From Caldifarciminota bacterium (GTDB lineage: Bacteria; Hydrothermota; Tepidihabitantia; SM23-42): a stretch of DNA of 46,476 nt. This document shows, piece by piece, positions 1 through 9,254 of this stretch. Where the stretch lies: positions 1,938,358 through 1,984,833 of the forward strand of contig CP070664.1 in NCBI GenBank assembly GCA_020355325.1, read 5' to 3'. Both the position numbers and the translations under genes were made by a program. The notes under the pieces were generated by a model. The model made no database searches. It was given only the letters and a program-made list of their open reading frames with translations, and was not told the DNA's origin. Positions within the stretch are counted from its first letter, which is position 1, and the number at the start of each line of letters is the position of its first letter.

Positions 1-3000
1 TAAAATAGGTCTAAATCACCAAAGTTCGGCGAGGCAAAGAGATAATCATACACGACCGTCGGCCAGCCCAGTGCATAACCAGGATTCATCCGACCGATAA
101 CCGTGTCCGAACTCACACTACAATTCATCGACGAATCAACCACCACCACATAGTAGTAGTAATCAAAACCAGCCTGCACCCCATCATCCTCATACAGACA
201 GACACCAACCAGATGATTGTTTAACAACATATATGGACCACTCCGATTTACTGACCGATACACCCGATACCCATACGCACCAAAAACCTGCGACCAGCCA
301 AGCACCACCGACGCTTCAGCACCACGCGACCAGATCATAGCCACCGGGCCAGGTTCATCTACCCAAAACTCACGACTCACCACCTCATAACCCTGATCGT
401 ATAACCTGAGATTCAAATGCACGAGCCCAGAATCGGTAAGATATACCCAGAAAGAATCCGGCTCAGAAGACGCCACACCATTCACTCCGACATGCGGCAA
501 CACCACCACACTGTCTAACACAAGCACCGTATCTGAAAGCGCACTGATTACACCCAATACCGAATCCGCAATCGCATGCCCATAATTGACCACAGACAGC
601 ACAAACCCAAGTGTATCACCGATCACTTCAATATCTTGACCAAAATGCGCTAACACCGGTGCCGAACCCACCACCTGAAAACTATCCTCACTCACCGACC
701 CCGAATAATTCAAGACCAGAGAAAAATTAAAATCATGCTCATCCGGCATCACATCCGAGACCTGAATATAAAAGGGCGTGAGACAACGACTCACCTCACC
801 CGGCCCAATATCCACAAACGATGTTGTATCAATCACTACCGTCAATAAACTATCCGCGCACAGCAGCCGACCCAACACCCCACTGGCAAGTGCACCACCA
901 ACATTCCTCACCTCACAATATATACAAATATCTTCACCAGGATTGATGACACCATTACCATTGCCCAGGGAATCAACAATAACACAATCCTCATACACAC
1001 AATAAGAAACACGCGGCTCCACCATAACCGAATCAATATGCGGAATATACCTTCCGGCCAATACCGTATCACACACGGCATACTTCAAATAACCAGACGA
1101 CTCCGTCCTCACCTCACAGGAGACAACACCATTATGCGCCATTACCCGTCTATAGGTCTCGCCTTCTTTATATAATATAACGGCGCTCGAAACATCTGGC
1201 TCAACCGAAATCACAATGGTATCAATACCCACCTGAATAGTATCCGGTGTTATCGTAATCGCAGTATACTGCGTCGGCATACTGTCCCATAGTACCAATG
1301 CTGGATCACCTAAGAGTGAAAGCGAAAACTGGTAGAGACGATACCAGTTATCCCAATGCGAATCAGGAATATAAGGAATCTTAGAAAGTGCGTTTGCCTC
1401 TGATAGCGGAAAATAAAACAAAGAGTCAAAGAGATACATCAAATAATTTTCATGGAGATAGGTCTCGCACGGCATCGTCGGGCCGATGTAGCCAATACCA
1501 CCACCAGAAGGATTCAGTATCCAGTGTTTACTCAAACAATCCGATTGAAATGGATTTGTGTAGCACGTTGAAACGATCATCAACGCATGATCTGCATTGG
1601 TCAATGAATCGAAGAAGAAGTTCGTTGCATATTCGGTTGGATTCGTTTTGACGCGCATTATATTGACATCGCCATGCCCTAATCCAGTAACGATGTTATA
1701 TCCAGCGTAGAGAGAATCCTTCAGATCCTGGAGTGGTTTTTCATTCAAAAAATGTTTAACAAACCAAGGAGGAAGATGATCACTCAATCTGAGTGCCATT
1801 TGATAGGCATCATCAGGCACGACAAAGTCTGAGGAGAAGAAGAGTGCCTTAATCTGGGTATTGGTGGTTGTTGGACATATGTAGGAATATACTTTACCAA
1901 GGTATTGTCGAACCTCATCACTACTCGTTGTTGGTAATCTGCCCACAAAGACATCGGGATAGAGGTCTAATAAATCACTCGTCTCGCCAAATCGCTCATC
2001 GCCATCGAAATTCCAATTGCCATCGAGGTCAGAAAAGTATAGATCGGTAACCGCATGAACCGGCCATTGATTATAAATAGGTTCCATCCAAATCCAGCGT
2101 GTAGGAATTTCTGGCACGTCGCCACCCATCAAGACATAGGCGACACCCCATTTTTCCATTGCATCTTTTATAAATTTCCTTAATCTCTCAGCATCATCGA
2201 CCCCTATGTAGTGCTGTCGTACCCACGACATCGTTTTTATAGCCGTGTTGTACCCCAGTAATTTTTTGAATCGCGCAAAATCTTTGTAGCCATCTACTTG
2301 TTCATCTGTCGTAACGATAAGAAAATCGACAGGAGGACCTAACAAAGAAGGCAAATCAGTGGGTGCCAAATCCTCTGGATTCTCTTCAATATACGAAGGC
2401 GGTTTCCTCAGAGCATCATAAAGTGCATCTTTGTTAATGACAATACTGGAGAGGAATTTTTCGAATGCATTTTTCACGAGGCGCGTTTCACGTCGTGGAA
2501 AAACACCTGGTTCACACGGCTCGGTTTCAATTTCAATTTTCAGCTCTTTCAGCAGCGAGAGTTTTCCTTCTCGTGGCTGGTAACGAAAAGGGATGATACT
2601 GACTTGCGCAACATGATAACCTCTCATGGTGCCTGTGTGTGCTGAAATAATAATTTCATACGGATACAAATTAGAGGAACCATAAATACGCGCATCCGGC
2701 TCGGTAAATTGATAATTGTCTCCTATACGCAGTTCATTCTGTTTGGGATAAATGTAATAATACCCTGGCAAGTCTCTCCACTCGGCACTTAAAATCTTTA
2801 TATCTTTTAATCTCTGGCCTCGAGGTAATAAATATGTGGAGGTGACCGCTGGCAGCTCTGGTGCACCCGATGCAATGGGCGAATGAGCCTTCGGCATCAC
2901 GATGCGGTCAAACCGATGAAATTTTTCAATACGGTACACGATATCCTGAACAGGGATAGAATAAATTTCATTCGAGAGGAGAAAACGAAATGAAATGAAT

Positions 3001-3026
3001 AAGAGTACCAATACTAATCGTCTCAC
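1..3026 (-). CDS. C25 (gingipain-type) cysteine protease, secreted, 3' end outside window
   Basis: The reading frame is open for 1008 codons and runs off the left edge, so the C-terminus is unseen. Family C25 are secreted cysteine endopeptidases. The start is a GTG; residues 1-20 are a hydrophobic signal peptide. An N-terminal prodomain-like region (about 25-200) precedes the peptidase domain (about 220-560). The catalytic His is H451 in a GLGHGD motif and the catalytic Cys is C488 in VSTCYT; the 37-residue spacing is close to that in gingipains. CARDB-like beta domains and a fibronectin-III-like stretch follow (about 600-980). The last visible residues (GWP, SPNFGDLD) resemble the beginning of an FG-GAP/VCBS repeat. 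A C-terminal sorting domain may lie beyond the edge but cannot be checked. A promoter lies directly upstream, so it is probably transcribed on its own. Confidence 0.88.
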   Translation of the reverse strand, partial: MRRLVLVLLFISFRFLLSNEIYSIPVQDIVYRIEKFHRFDRIVMPKAHSPIASGAPELPAVTSTYLLPRGQRLKDIKILSAEWRDLPGYYYIYPKQNELRIGDNYQFTEPDARIYGSSNLYPYEIIISAHTGTMRGYHVAQVSIIPFRYQPREGKLSLLKELKIEIETEPCEPGVFPRRETRLVKNAFEKFLSSIVINKDALYDALRKPPSYIEENPEDLAPTDLPSLLGPPVDFLIVTTDEQVDGYKDFARFKKLLGYNTAIKTMSWVRQHYIGVDDAERLRKFIKDAMEKWGVAYVLMGGDVPEIPTRWIWMEPIYNQWPVHAVTDLYFSDLDGNWNFDGDERFGETSDLLDLYPDVFVGRLPTTSSDEVRQYLGKVYSYICPTTTNTQIKALFFSSDFVVPDDAYQMALRLSDHLPPWFVKHFLNEKPLQDLKDSLYAGYNIVTGLGHGDVNIMRVKTNPTEYATNFFFDSLTNADHALMIVSTCYTNPFQSDCLSKHWILNPSGGGIGYIGPTMPCETYLHENYLMYLFDSLFYFPLSEANALSKIPYIPDSHWDNWYRLYQFSLSLLGDPALVLWDSMPTQYTAITITPDTIQVGIDTIVISVEPDVSSAVILYKEGETYRRVMAHNGVVSCEVRTESSGYLKYAVCDTVLAGRYIPHIDSVMVEPRVSYCVYEDCVIVDSLGNGNGVINPGEDICIYCEVRNVGGALASGVLGRLLCADSLLTVVIDTTSFVDIGPGEVSRCLTPFYIQVSDVMPDEHDFNFSLVLNYSGSVSEDSFQVVGSAPVLAHFGQDIEVIGDTLGFVLSVVNYGHAIADSVLGVISALSDTVLVLDSVVVLPHVGVNGVASSEPDSFWVYLTDSGLVHLNLRLYDQGYEVVSREFWVDEPGPVAMIWSRGAEASVVLGWSQVFGAYGYRVYRSVNRSGPYMLLNNHLVGVCLYEDDGVQAGFDYYYYVVVVDSSMNCSVSSDTVIGRMNPGYALGWPTVVYDYLFASPNFGDLDLF

Positions 3027-3034
3027 GATACTTA

Positions 3035-3062
3035 ATTCTATATACTCTCGAAAAAATGTCAA
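3035..3062 (-). promoter_or_regulatory. Sigma-70-type promoter of the C25 protease gene
   Basis: The minus strand shows TTGACA, a 16-bp spacer and TAGAAT. The GTG start lies 8 nt after the -10, so transcription should begin about 1-2 nt before the start codon. No Shine-Dalgarno sequence would be in the transcript. Confidence 0.6.
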
Positions 3063-3160
3063 GGATGATTGTAGAGGCTTCTGATTTTTATAGAAATCTC
3101 TCGTAATAATATCGATGGAGGCACAAATGTCTTCTGTATGTGAAAGTCAAGAGAAATATT

Positions 3161-3766
3161 TTATCCGTCTGTTCCGATGACCCGTATGCCCTTCGTGCCC
3201 GAATCATCCTCGAGTTTTATGAACCGGTGAGGGTACTCTTTTTCAAACCAGAAATAGATGTGCGTTCTGATGAAGAACACCCTCGGCGTGAGCTCGACCT
3301 TCCAGCAGGGTATATCACCAAACGGCGTAGTAATAACCTCTTCACCAACGACTTTCACATGAGCATTGATGATCATGAGTTCGGGTACGTGGAGGCGGAT
3401 CATGGTATCAAAATCGGCTGTATAGTTAAACCCCCGAAAGGCAAAATCGAGCGTGTGCCGGTCATAGATAGGTCGATCATCTCGATAGCTACGTTCAAAC
3501 CCCTTAAACCAGACATTAAATTTCTCATCCCGTGAAATCTTTAACTCTACGTTGCCTTTCACGATTTTGTGAATGAACAGTGTTCCTAAATTGATACTAT
3601 CGAGTATAACATCAATGGTTCGGTCTGATTCATAAAAAATGTGATAGCCAAGGCTGTCCTTTTCAGACACGACATCCATCCTCCCTACCTTACCCTTCTC
3701 ATACGTTTCATAGATAAAAATTTCTTTGTTTGGCAAGATTTGCAAGAATAAGAATAATAGTATCAT
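3161..3766 (-). CDS. Exported DUF3108-like protein
   Basis: The product is 201 residues with a short hydrophobic N-terminus (about 1-14) consistent with an export signal, then a beta-rich region. The C-terminal third, with VITTPFGDIPCWKVEL followed by an aromatic strand (IYFWF) and a PHRFIKLE strand, resembles DUF3108 periplasmic or outer-membrane-associated proteins of unknown function. The family assignment is from pattern memory only. It follows the HAD gene by 16 nt and is probably in the same transcript as galT and the HAD gene. It ends 134 nt before the promoter-bearing C25 gene. No enzyme motif is visible. Confidence 0.7.
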   Translation of the reverse strand: MILLFLFLQILPNKEIFIYETYEKGKVGRMDVVSEKDSLGYHIFYESDRTIDVILDSINLGTLFIHKIVKGNVELKISRDEKFNVWFKGFERSYRDDRPIYDRHTLDFAFRGFNYTADFDTMIRLHVPELMIINAHVKVVGEEVITTPFGDIPCWKVELTPRVFFIRTHIYFWFEKEYPHRFIKLEDDSGTKGIRVIGTDG

Positions 3767-3782
3767 TTTACGTAATCAACCC

Positions 3783-4484
3783 TCATACACCAGAGCCTAT
3801 GTTTTTTCCTGAGAGTTTATCAACAATTTCAAGAACCTGCACGATATCATCGATTTCAAAGTCGGCTCCAGAATGCACGGTGCCGAATGTATCGCCGTAG
3901 CGGGCGAAAATGGTTGTCATTCCTAATAATTTCGCTCCAACAATATCGCGCTCTGCCCAGTCGCCAACCATGATTGCCCCTTCTGCCTTAATGTGTAATT
4001 TTTGCAATACCATTTTAAACGGCTCAGGCGCTGGTTTCTTTTTGTTCGTATCTTCGAACGTAATGACAACACTGAACATGTGGTGGAGATTTAACTGATA
4101 CAACCTGAGCCATGCTTGTAATCGCGGCGCATCGCTCACAACAGCGAGCCTTACGCCTCGCTTAATAAGTTCCATCAGCGTCAACTGTACGTGTGGGTAG
4201 AGTACAAGCGCAGCCTCACGCGCGCGACGATAACCGACAATTCCAGCAGCATGAACACGATAATCGATTTTCCCCAACTCCTTTGTCAGAAACTTATCGA
4301 AAACCCGCTGATCTTCAATGCCTTCCTGATCGTAAATTTTGTAAATCTTTTTCTTTGCCTCTTCTTTCGGCATTTTTAATCCAGCATCGATCATTGCCAG
4401 TACAGCTGCCTCGATCGCCGCTTCCTTCATCGCCAAAAAATCGACGAGCGTATTATCTAAATCAAAAATGGCTGCCTTGATCAT
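3783..4484 (-). CDS. HAD-superfamily phosphatase (subfamily IA)
   Basis: A 233-residue cytoplasmic hydrolase. Motif I is DLDNTLVD (nucleophile Asp8, acid/base Asp10), motif II is VVSDAP, motif III lies in the KKPAPEPF segment, and motif IV is GDWAERD. An alpha-helical cap sits between motifs I and II, typical of phosphoglycolate-phosphatase or pyrimidine-nucleotidase-like members. The substrate cannot be read from sequence. Its ATG overlaps the stop of the GalT-like gene (ATGA), so the two are translationally coupled. A role in sugar-phosphate metabolism beside GalT is a guess from context. Confidence 0.88.
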   Translation of the reverse strand: MIKAAIFDLDNTLVDFLAMKEAAIEAAVLAMIDAGLKMPKEEAKKKIYKIYDQEGIEDQRVFDKFLTKELGKIDYRVHAAGIVGYRRAREAALVLYPHVQLTLMELIKRGVRLAVVSDAPRLQAWLRLYQLNLHHMFSVVITFEDTNKKKPAPEPFKMVLQKLHIKAEGAIMVGDWAERDIVGAKLLGMTTIFARYGDTFGTVHSGADFEIDDIVQVLEIVDKLSGKNIGSGV

Positions 4485-5491
4485 AGACTCGAACGCAGGG
4501 CACTTGCCGCCCTTTCTGGTGAAAAGCGATTTATATAGAAACCGGTTCCAAGCTCAAATCCAGTCGTCCGATAGATGCGCGGGGTAATTTCAATATGCCA
4601 GTGATAATCCTGCTGGATTGTTTGCCAATAACCCGTCCGTGGTATGAGGTTTGGACTATCATTGAGAATAAGATTATATGGCACATCACCAAGTACAAAA
4701 TACATTAACTGTAAAATTTTTTTCAGGGCCTGAGCGAGGTCGACGATCTCTTCATGCTCGATTTCTTTGTAACTAAAGGAGTGACGTTTGGGGAGAATTA
4801 GTATTTCGAACGGAAACCGCGAGGCATACGGTGTCACAACAACAAATTTGTCACTCTGAAAAACGAGTCGATCTGCCATCTCTATTTCCTGCTGAATAAT
4901 GTCGCAAAAGAGACACCGCTCCTTATAACCGTAATACTCGCGTGCACCATTCAGTTTTTGTTTAATGCGAACGGGCGTTGCTGGCAGGGCAATGAGATCG
5001 GAATGCGTATGGATGATAGTCGAAGCACCGGCAAGACGGCCGTGGTTCTTAAATATGAGTATGTAACGCATCCTCTTATCCTTATGAAGATCTACTATAC
5101 GCTCACGGTACGTGCGCAAAACATGACCGATCTGTTCGTCTGAAAGATCGAAAAAATTTAAAATGTGCTCAGGGGTCTCAACAATAACCTCATTCGCACC
5201 AGTCCCCGTTACCATATCATAAACGCCCACACCAGTTTTTTCAAGCTCACCCTCAATCCTCAATATAGGTTTGATATTAGGAATAACTCTCACTTTCCAG
5301 CCTGGCGTATTCGGCTTTGTGCCGTCCCTGATAGCATAAATCTCATTTGGTGTTCTATTCTCTTTACCTTCATCAAAAGGACAATCTTCGGCTGCTTCTG
5401 GTCTCGGCAATGGTACTTGCGGAAGAGCATCATTCTCTGTATCAACAATAACCCATGTGTCAGTGACAATATCTCTTCTTACTTCTGACAT
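4481..5491 (-). CDS. GalT-like HIT-fold nucleotidyltransferase
   Basis: About 336 residues, the right length for galactose-1-phosphate uridylyltransferase (UDP-glucose + Gal-1-P to UDP-Gal + Glc-1-P) and related HIT-fold transferases. Family features: N-terminal RRDIVTDTWVIV, a FDEG segment, the active-site region GRLAGASTIIHTHSDL, a CLFCDI Cys pair, and C-terminal WHIEITPR. The histidine motif is H-T-H-S-D; most relatives have H-x-H-x-Q, so the Gln that contacts the nucleotide phosphate is replaced by Asp (see findings). The ATG at 5491 is chosen over the TTG three bases upstream; both follow AGGAGG closely. It could be a DUF4921/4931-type or ADP-sugar phosphorylase-like enzyme instead of true GalT. 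Confidence 0.8.
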   Translation of the reverse strand: MSEVRRDIVTDTWVIVDTENDALPQVPLPRPEAAEDCPFDEGKENRTPNEIYAIRDGTKPNTPGWKVRVIPNIKPILRIEGELEKTGVGVYDMVTGTGANEVIVETPEHILNFFDLSDEQIGHVLRTYRERIVDLHKDKRMRYILIFKNHGRLAGASTIIHTHSDLIALPATPVRIKQKLNGAREYYGYKERCLFCDIIQQEIEMADRLVFQSDKFVVVTPYASRFPFEILILPKRHSFSYKEIEHEEIVDLAQALKKILQLMYFVLGDVPYNLILNDSPNLIPRTGYWQTIQQDYHWHIEITPRIYRTTGFELGTGFYINRFSPERAASALRSSL

Positions 5492-5601
5492 CAAACCTCC
5501 TCGTTTAAACCAGAGTTATTCGGTAAACGTTATTGGGCATCGCCACCCGTATCGTTATACGTGTATCGTCTTTCGTATTTTTTTACCGTTTAACGATACC
5601 A

Positions 5602-6288
5602 TCAGACGATACGAGCCGCTGTGCCGTAAAACGACCAACGATCCACCGAGCCTAATTCTCTCGCCTTCTCCCTTGCCATTGTGTGCGCATACCGTAGCGG
5701 TTCGGGAATCCGGTATTTCGTTGTCGAAGCGAGTACAAAGTTTCGACAGTCACTCATATCAACGAGATTTCCAGGAGAAACAAAAAGAGGTCTAACATTT
5801 TTTCTCGTTCGCAGCACAATACCAATTCTCTTTTTGCCATCTCGTATGTAGGTATAACGACCACGACCTAAACGAGGCACGGTGTAATCACCATAGAGGT
5901 GTGATTTAGCACAGCCGATTGTTGCCACGCCTAACATCACACCGACATGTGATGCGAGACCTAACCTGCGCGGGTGGGCAATACCTTGACCGTCGACAAG
6001 TATAAGATCTGGTTTTTTTCTTAATTTTTTATAGGTCTTTACAATAACTGGAATTTCCCGAAAAGATAGAAAACCGGGTATATAGGGAAACGTACTTGAG
6101 GCCTGCGCAAAAGCCTCATCAACCACGTATAAAGAGGGAAATTCAAAAACACCAATACAGCCAAAAAGGAGTTCCGCTTTCTGCGCAACATCAACACCAG
6201 CAATATATTGAACCGTACCGTGTATCTTTTTGATTCTCACGCGCTGTGCTAATTTGTGTTGACGTTTTATGAGTTTGTCTAACCTCAA
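5602..6288 (-). CDS. nfi: Endonuclease V (deoxyinosine-specific)
   Basis: A 228-residue enzyme that nicks DNA near deoxyinosine, starting repair of deaminated adenine. It shows the family's metal-binding acids: Asp in IAGVDVA, Glu in GFLSFREIP, Asp in LILVDGQG. It also has the AHPRRLGLASHVG block and a YIPGFLSFRE substrate-binding block. The start is taken as TTG at 6288: the glmS TAA stop lies in the same frame only three codons upstream, and no ATG occurs nearby. No clear ribosome site is visible, so translation probably couples to glmS termination 6 nt away. Confidence 0.92.
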   Translation of the reverse strand: MRLDKLIKRQHKLAQRVRIKKIHGTVQYIAGVDVAQKAELLFGCIGVFEFPSLYVVDEAFAQASSTFPYIPGFLSFREIPVIVKTYKKLRKKPDLILVDGQGIAHPRRLGLASHVGVMLGVATIGCAKSHLYGDYTVPRLGRGRYTYIRDGKKRIGIVLRTRKNVRPLFVSPGNLVDMSDCRNFVLASTTKYRIPEPLRYAHTMAREKARELGSVDRWSFYGTAARIV

Positions 6289-6294
6289 AAGGAT

Positions 6295-8124
6295 TTACTC
6301 GACGGTTACACTTTTTGCGAGATTACGAGGTTTATCTACATCGAGACCCTTAAAGTCGGCTATATAATAAGCAAGAAGCTGGAGAGGAAGCACGGTAAGG
6401 AGTGGGTAAAGAGGATCAATTGTATAAGGAACACAAATGGCATGATCAACATACTTTTTTAAATCGGTATCGCCCTCAGAACAAACTGCAATCACGATTC
6501 CATATCTCGCCCTAATTTCTTCGATGTTCGAGAGCACCTTATCATAGATTGCATCCTTGATTGCAATCACGACAACGGGCATATCTTTATCAATCAGAGC
6601 AATAGGACCATGCTTCATTTCGGCAGCTGGATAGCCCTCTGCATGAATATACGATATCTCTTTCAATTTCAATGCACCCTCTAATGCAACCGGGAAGTTG
6701 TATCCTCTGCCAAGATAGAGAAAGTTCTTGTGATCCTTGAAGGTCATTGCAATCTCTTTGATCTGTTGAGGCAAACACTCAAGCAGGTCACTCAGTTCGT
6801 CAGGAATACGCTTTATTGCCTCAATAATGATTCTCCCCTCATCTATTGAGAGTCTTCGCAGTCGTCCCAGGAGTAGTGAGAGCAAGGCGAAAGTCATGAT
6901 CTGCGCCAAAAATGCCTTTGTCGAGGCAACCCCGATCTCTGGACCGGCGTGAATATAGATGCCGGCATCGGTTTCGCGGGCAATTGTACTGCCCACGACA
7001 TTACAGATGCCAAGGACCGAAACACCGTGTCGCTTCGCCTCACGCAATGCGGCGAGCGTATCAGCAGTTTCACCGGATTGTGAGACGACAATACAGACCG
7101 TACGTTTGTTGAGAACCGGCTTTCGATAACGAAATTCAGAACCGTATTCAACCTCAACCGGTATCCCTGCTAAGGATTCTATCATATACTCACCAATCAA
7201 TGCCGCGTGCCAGGACGTACCACAGGCGACGATAATAATTCGATCGGCATCTCTTAATCGTTCCGTATAATCGGCAATGCCGTTGAGTCGGGCAATACCG
7301 TCGTCATAGTTCAGTCGACCACGAATCGTGTCTCGTAAGATTACTGGCTGCTCACAAATTTCTTTGAGCATGAAGTGATCATAACCACCTCGCTCGATCT
7401 GCTCTAGGGTCAATGTAACATGCTCAATCTCGGGTGTAATGAGACCCACATCCCGTCTATCGATTTTCACGTGGTCTTTCTCTACTTCGGCAATCTCGCC
7501 GTCTTTTAAATAGATAACTTGGTCGGTGTGGCTTATGATTGCGGCCAGGTCTGATGCAGCGATATACTCATCCTTTCCCTTCCCAATGACTAATGGGCTC
7601 CCCATCCTCGCTACAATGATTCTATCTGGGCAGTCGAGTGAGATAATCACCAAGCCGTATGTTCCTTCAAGGTAACTACACGACTTCTTCACTGCCGCCA
7701 TCATATCGCCATTGTAAAATTCTTCAATTAAATGCGGAATCACTTCAGAATCGGTGTCTGATATAAACTTGTGATTCTTTTCTTCGAGGAATTTCTTTAA
7801 GGTTCGATAGTTCTCAATAATTCCATTATGCACGACAGCAAAACGATTTTTGCAATCGGTATGGGGATGTGCATTAACATCATTCGGTACACCATGTGTT
7901 GCCCATCGGGTATGAGCAATTCCAACGTTCGATTGTGGCACTGAAACTTCTATTGTCTGAGCAAGCTCATTGACTCGACCCGCTACTTTCCTTAGAAAAA
8001 TATCATTCTGTGTGATCAAAGCAATACCAGCAGAATCATACCCTCTATATTCTAAGCGATGTAATCCTTTGATTAATACGTTCGTCGCATCATTCTTACC
8101 CACATAACCGATTATTCCACACAT
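6295..8124 (-). CDS. glmS: Glutamine--fructose-6-phosphate aminotransferase
   Basis: Makes glucosamine-6-phosphate from fructose-6-phosphate and glutamine, the first step to UDP-GlcNAc for cell wall and LPS. At 609 residues it has the normal length. Met1-Cys2 begins MCGIIGYVG, so Cys2 is the N-terminal nucleophile of the glutaminase domain (1-240; AHTRWATHG, HNGIIENY). Two SIS isomerase domains follow (about 285-425 and 455-590; CGTSWHA, SQSGETADT, EGYPAAEMKHGP). The C-terminus ends KSVTVE as in the family. No glmS ribozyme can exist here, because the promoter sits about 7 nt from the ATG. Confidence 0.97.
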   Translation of the reverse strand: MCGIIGYVGKNDATNVLIKGLHRLEYRGYDSAGIALITQNDIFLRKVAGRVNELAQTIEVSVPQSNVGIAHTRWATHGVPNDVNAHPHTDCKNRFAVVHNGIIENYRTLKKFLEEKNHKFISDTDSEVIPHLIEEFYNGDMMAAVKKSCSYLEGTYGLVIISLDCPDRIIVARMGSPLVIGKGKDEYIAASDLAAIISHTDQVIYLKDGEIAEVEKDHVKIDRRDVGLITPEIEHVTLTLEQIERGGYDHFMLKEICEQPVILRDTIRGRLNYDDGIARLNGIADYTERLRDADRIIIVACGTSWHAALIGEYMIESLAGIPVEVEYGSEFRYRKPVLNKRTVCIVVSQSGETADTLAALREAKRHGVSVLGICNVVGSTIARETDAGIYIHAGPEIGVASTKAFLAQIMTFALLSLLLGRLRRLSIDEGRIIIEAIKRIPDELSDLLECLPQQIKEIAMTFKDHKNFLYLGRGYNFPVALEGALKLKEISYIHAEGYPAAEMKHGPIALIDKDMPVVVIAIKDAIYDKVLSNIEEIRARYGIVIAVCSEGDTDLKKYVDHAICVPYTIDPLYPLLTVLPLQLLAYYIADFKGLDVDKPRNLAKSVTVE

Positions 8125-8130
8125 AAAAAT

Positions 8131-8158
8131 ATTATACAGAAAGCTCAGTCAAAGTCAA
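8131..8158 (-). promoter_or_regulatory. glmS promoter, leaderless architecture
   Basis: Minus strand: TTGACT, 16-bp spacer, perfect TATAAT, then only 6 nt (ATTTTT) before the ATG of glmS. A start site 7 nt after the -10 falls on the A of the ATG, so the mRNA should have no 5' UTR. Confidence 0.7.
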
Positions 8159-8185
8159 GACGGCTAAAACCACTCCAGACTCTCC

Positions 8186-8213
8186 TTGACATCGCTCTCA
8201 TATTACGTATTAT
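8186..8213 (+). promoter_or_regulatory. Promoter of the nqr-like operon
   Basis: TTGACA, 16-bp spacer, TATTAT, divergent from the glmS promoter with the two -35 elements about 27 nt apart. A leader of about 40 nt carries AAGGA just before the ATG at 8262. Confidence 0.65.
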
Positions 8214-8261
8214 TAAGTCGAATAACAGCGTCTACAATGGATACAACTCAGTAAGGAATAT

Positions 8262-9254
8262 ATGCAGACAGAAAAGAAGACTAATAAGATTTTACTGAAG
8301 CAGCCGATCATGCGCAGGGTAATCATTGCTACTGTACCCTGCATCTTTGCTTCTATTTATTTCTTTGGATGGCGTTCACTCGCTGTCGTGCTCGTCTCAT
8401 GCACGCTCGGCTTTTTGACCGAATACGTCTTCGTACGGAGACGTGGAGAACCGGTCAGCGAGGCGGTGTTCGTCTCGGCAATTCTGTACGCGCTCATTAT
8501 GCCACCCACGGTGCCATGGCACGTTCTCATCATCGGCATTGTCTTCGCCATCGTCTTTGCAAAAATGGTTTTCGGAGGCTTTGGTTACAATATTTTCAAT
8601 CCCGCAATGGCAGGACGGGCTTTTGTGTACATCTGTTTCCCGGTCGCGCTGACATCCACGTGGTCGCCTCCTGCCCAAGGTCCATGGGGTGCGCTCACGC
8701 TATGGACAACGGCTGTGCGACCCGACGTCATTACCGCGGCGACACCTATGGCATTGGTGAAGGCAGGACAGATTGCGCCTCCACCTGTGCTCGATCTCCT
8801 CATCGGACGTATTTCAGGCACGATGGGCGTCACCAGTGCTCTCGCCATCATCATCGGAGGCCTCTATCTCTTTATCACGAGAACTGCCAATCGCTGGATT
8901 ATCATTACGGTGATTGGGGTGTACGCGATATTGAATGGCCTGCTCATGTTACTGCCTGTGTCTGGTGCACCGAGTATCTTGCCGGCGCTCCTAGGCGGCG
9001 GCTTTCTGTTCGGTGCCTTCTTCATGGCGACTGATCCGATCAGTGCACCAAAGCTGCGACCGGCACAGATCATCTATGCTACAATTATCGCTCTCAGTAC
9101 ATTCATTATACGCAACTTCTCGGTCTTCAATGGCGGACTCATGTTCTCGATACTCCTGGCAAACATGTTCGCACCCATCCTCGACTACGGTTTCAAGGGT
9201 CGCCAGAAAAAAAACCAAGAAGTGCTTTCTTCACCAGAAGGAACTGCACAATGA
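8262..9254 (+). CDS. nqrB: NqrB/RnfD-like membrane subunit of ion-pumping NADH dehydrogenase
   Basis: 330 residues, mostly membrane helices. The NPAMAGRAF block is a signature of NqrB/RnfD. The covalent FMN site is DVITAAT, with Thr161 as the expected flavinylated residue; family consensus is D-x-x-S/T-G-A-T, so the Gly is Ala here. A second signature, FFMATDPISAPK, is in the C-terminal part. The protein is nearer in length to RnfD than to classical NqrB (about 410). It is the first gene of a five-gene operon and its stop overlaps the next start (ATGA). Confidence 0.9.
   Translation: MQTEKKTNKILLKQPIMRRVIIATVPCIFASIYFFGWRSLAVVLVSCTLGFLTEYVFVRRRGEPVSEAVFVSAILYALIMPPTVPWHVLIIGIVFAIVFAKMVFGGFGYNIFNPAMAGRAFVYICFPVALTSTWSPPAQGPWGALTLWTTAVRPDVITAATPMALVKAGQIAPPPVLDLLIGRISGTMGVTSALAIIIGGLYLFITRTANRWIIITVIGVYAILNGLLMLLPVSGAPSILPALLGGGFLFGAFFMATDPISAPKLRPAQIIYATIIALSTFIIRNFSVFNGGLMFSILLANMFAPILDYGFKGRQKKNQEVLSSPEGTAQ

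Noticed and set aside
3140-3535. Plus-strand frame of 131 codons over the DUF3108-like gene
   Set aside because: It is the antisense shadow of a minus-strand gene with a signal peptide, family-like sequence and operon context.
8131-8158. glmS ribozyme or riboswitch upstream of glmS
   Set aside because: The promoter lies 6 nt from the ATG, leaving no leader RNA.
8369-9034. 221-codon plus-strand frame inside nqrB
   Set aside because: Out-of-frame shadow rich in Arg, His and Cys with no family resemblance; nqrB has clear signatures.
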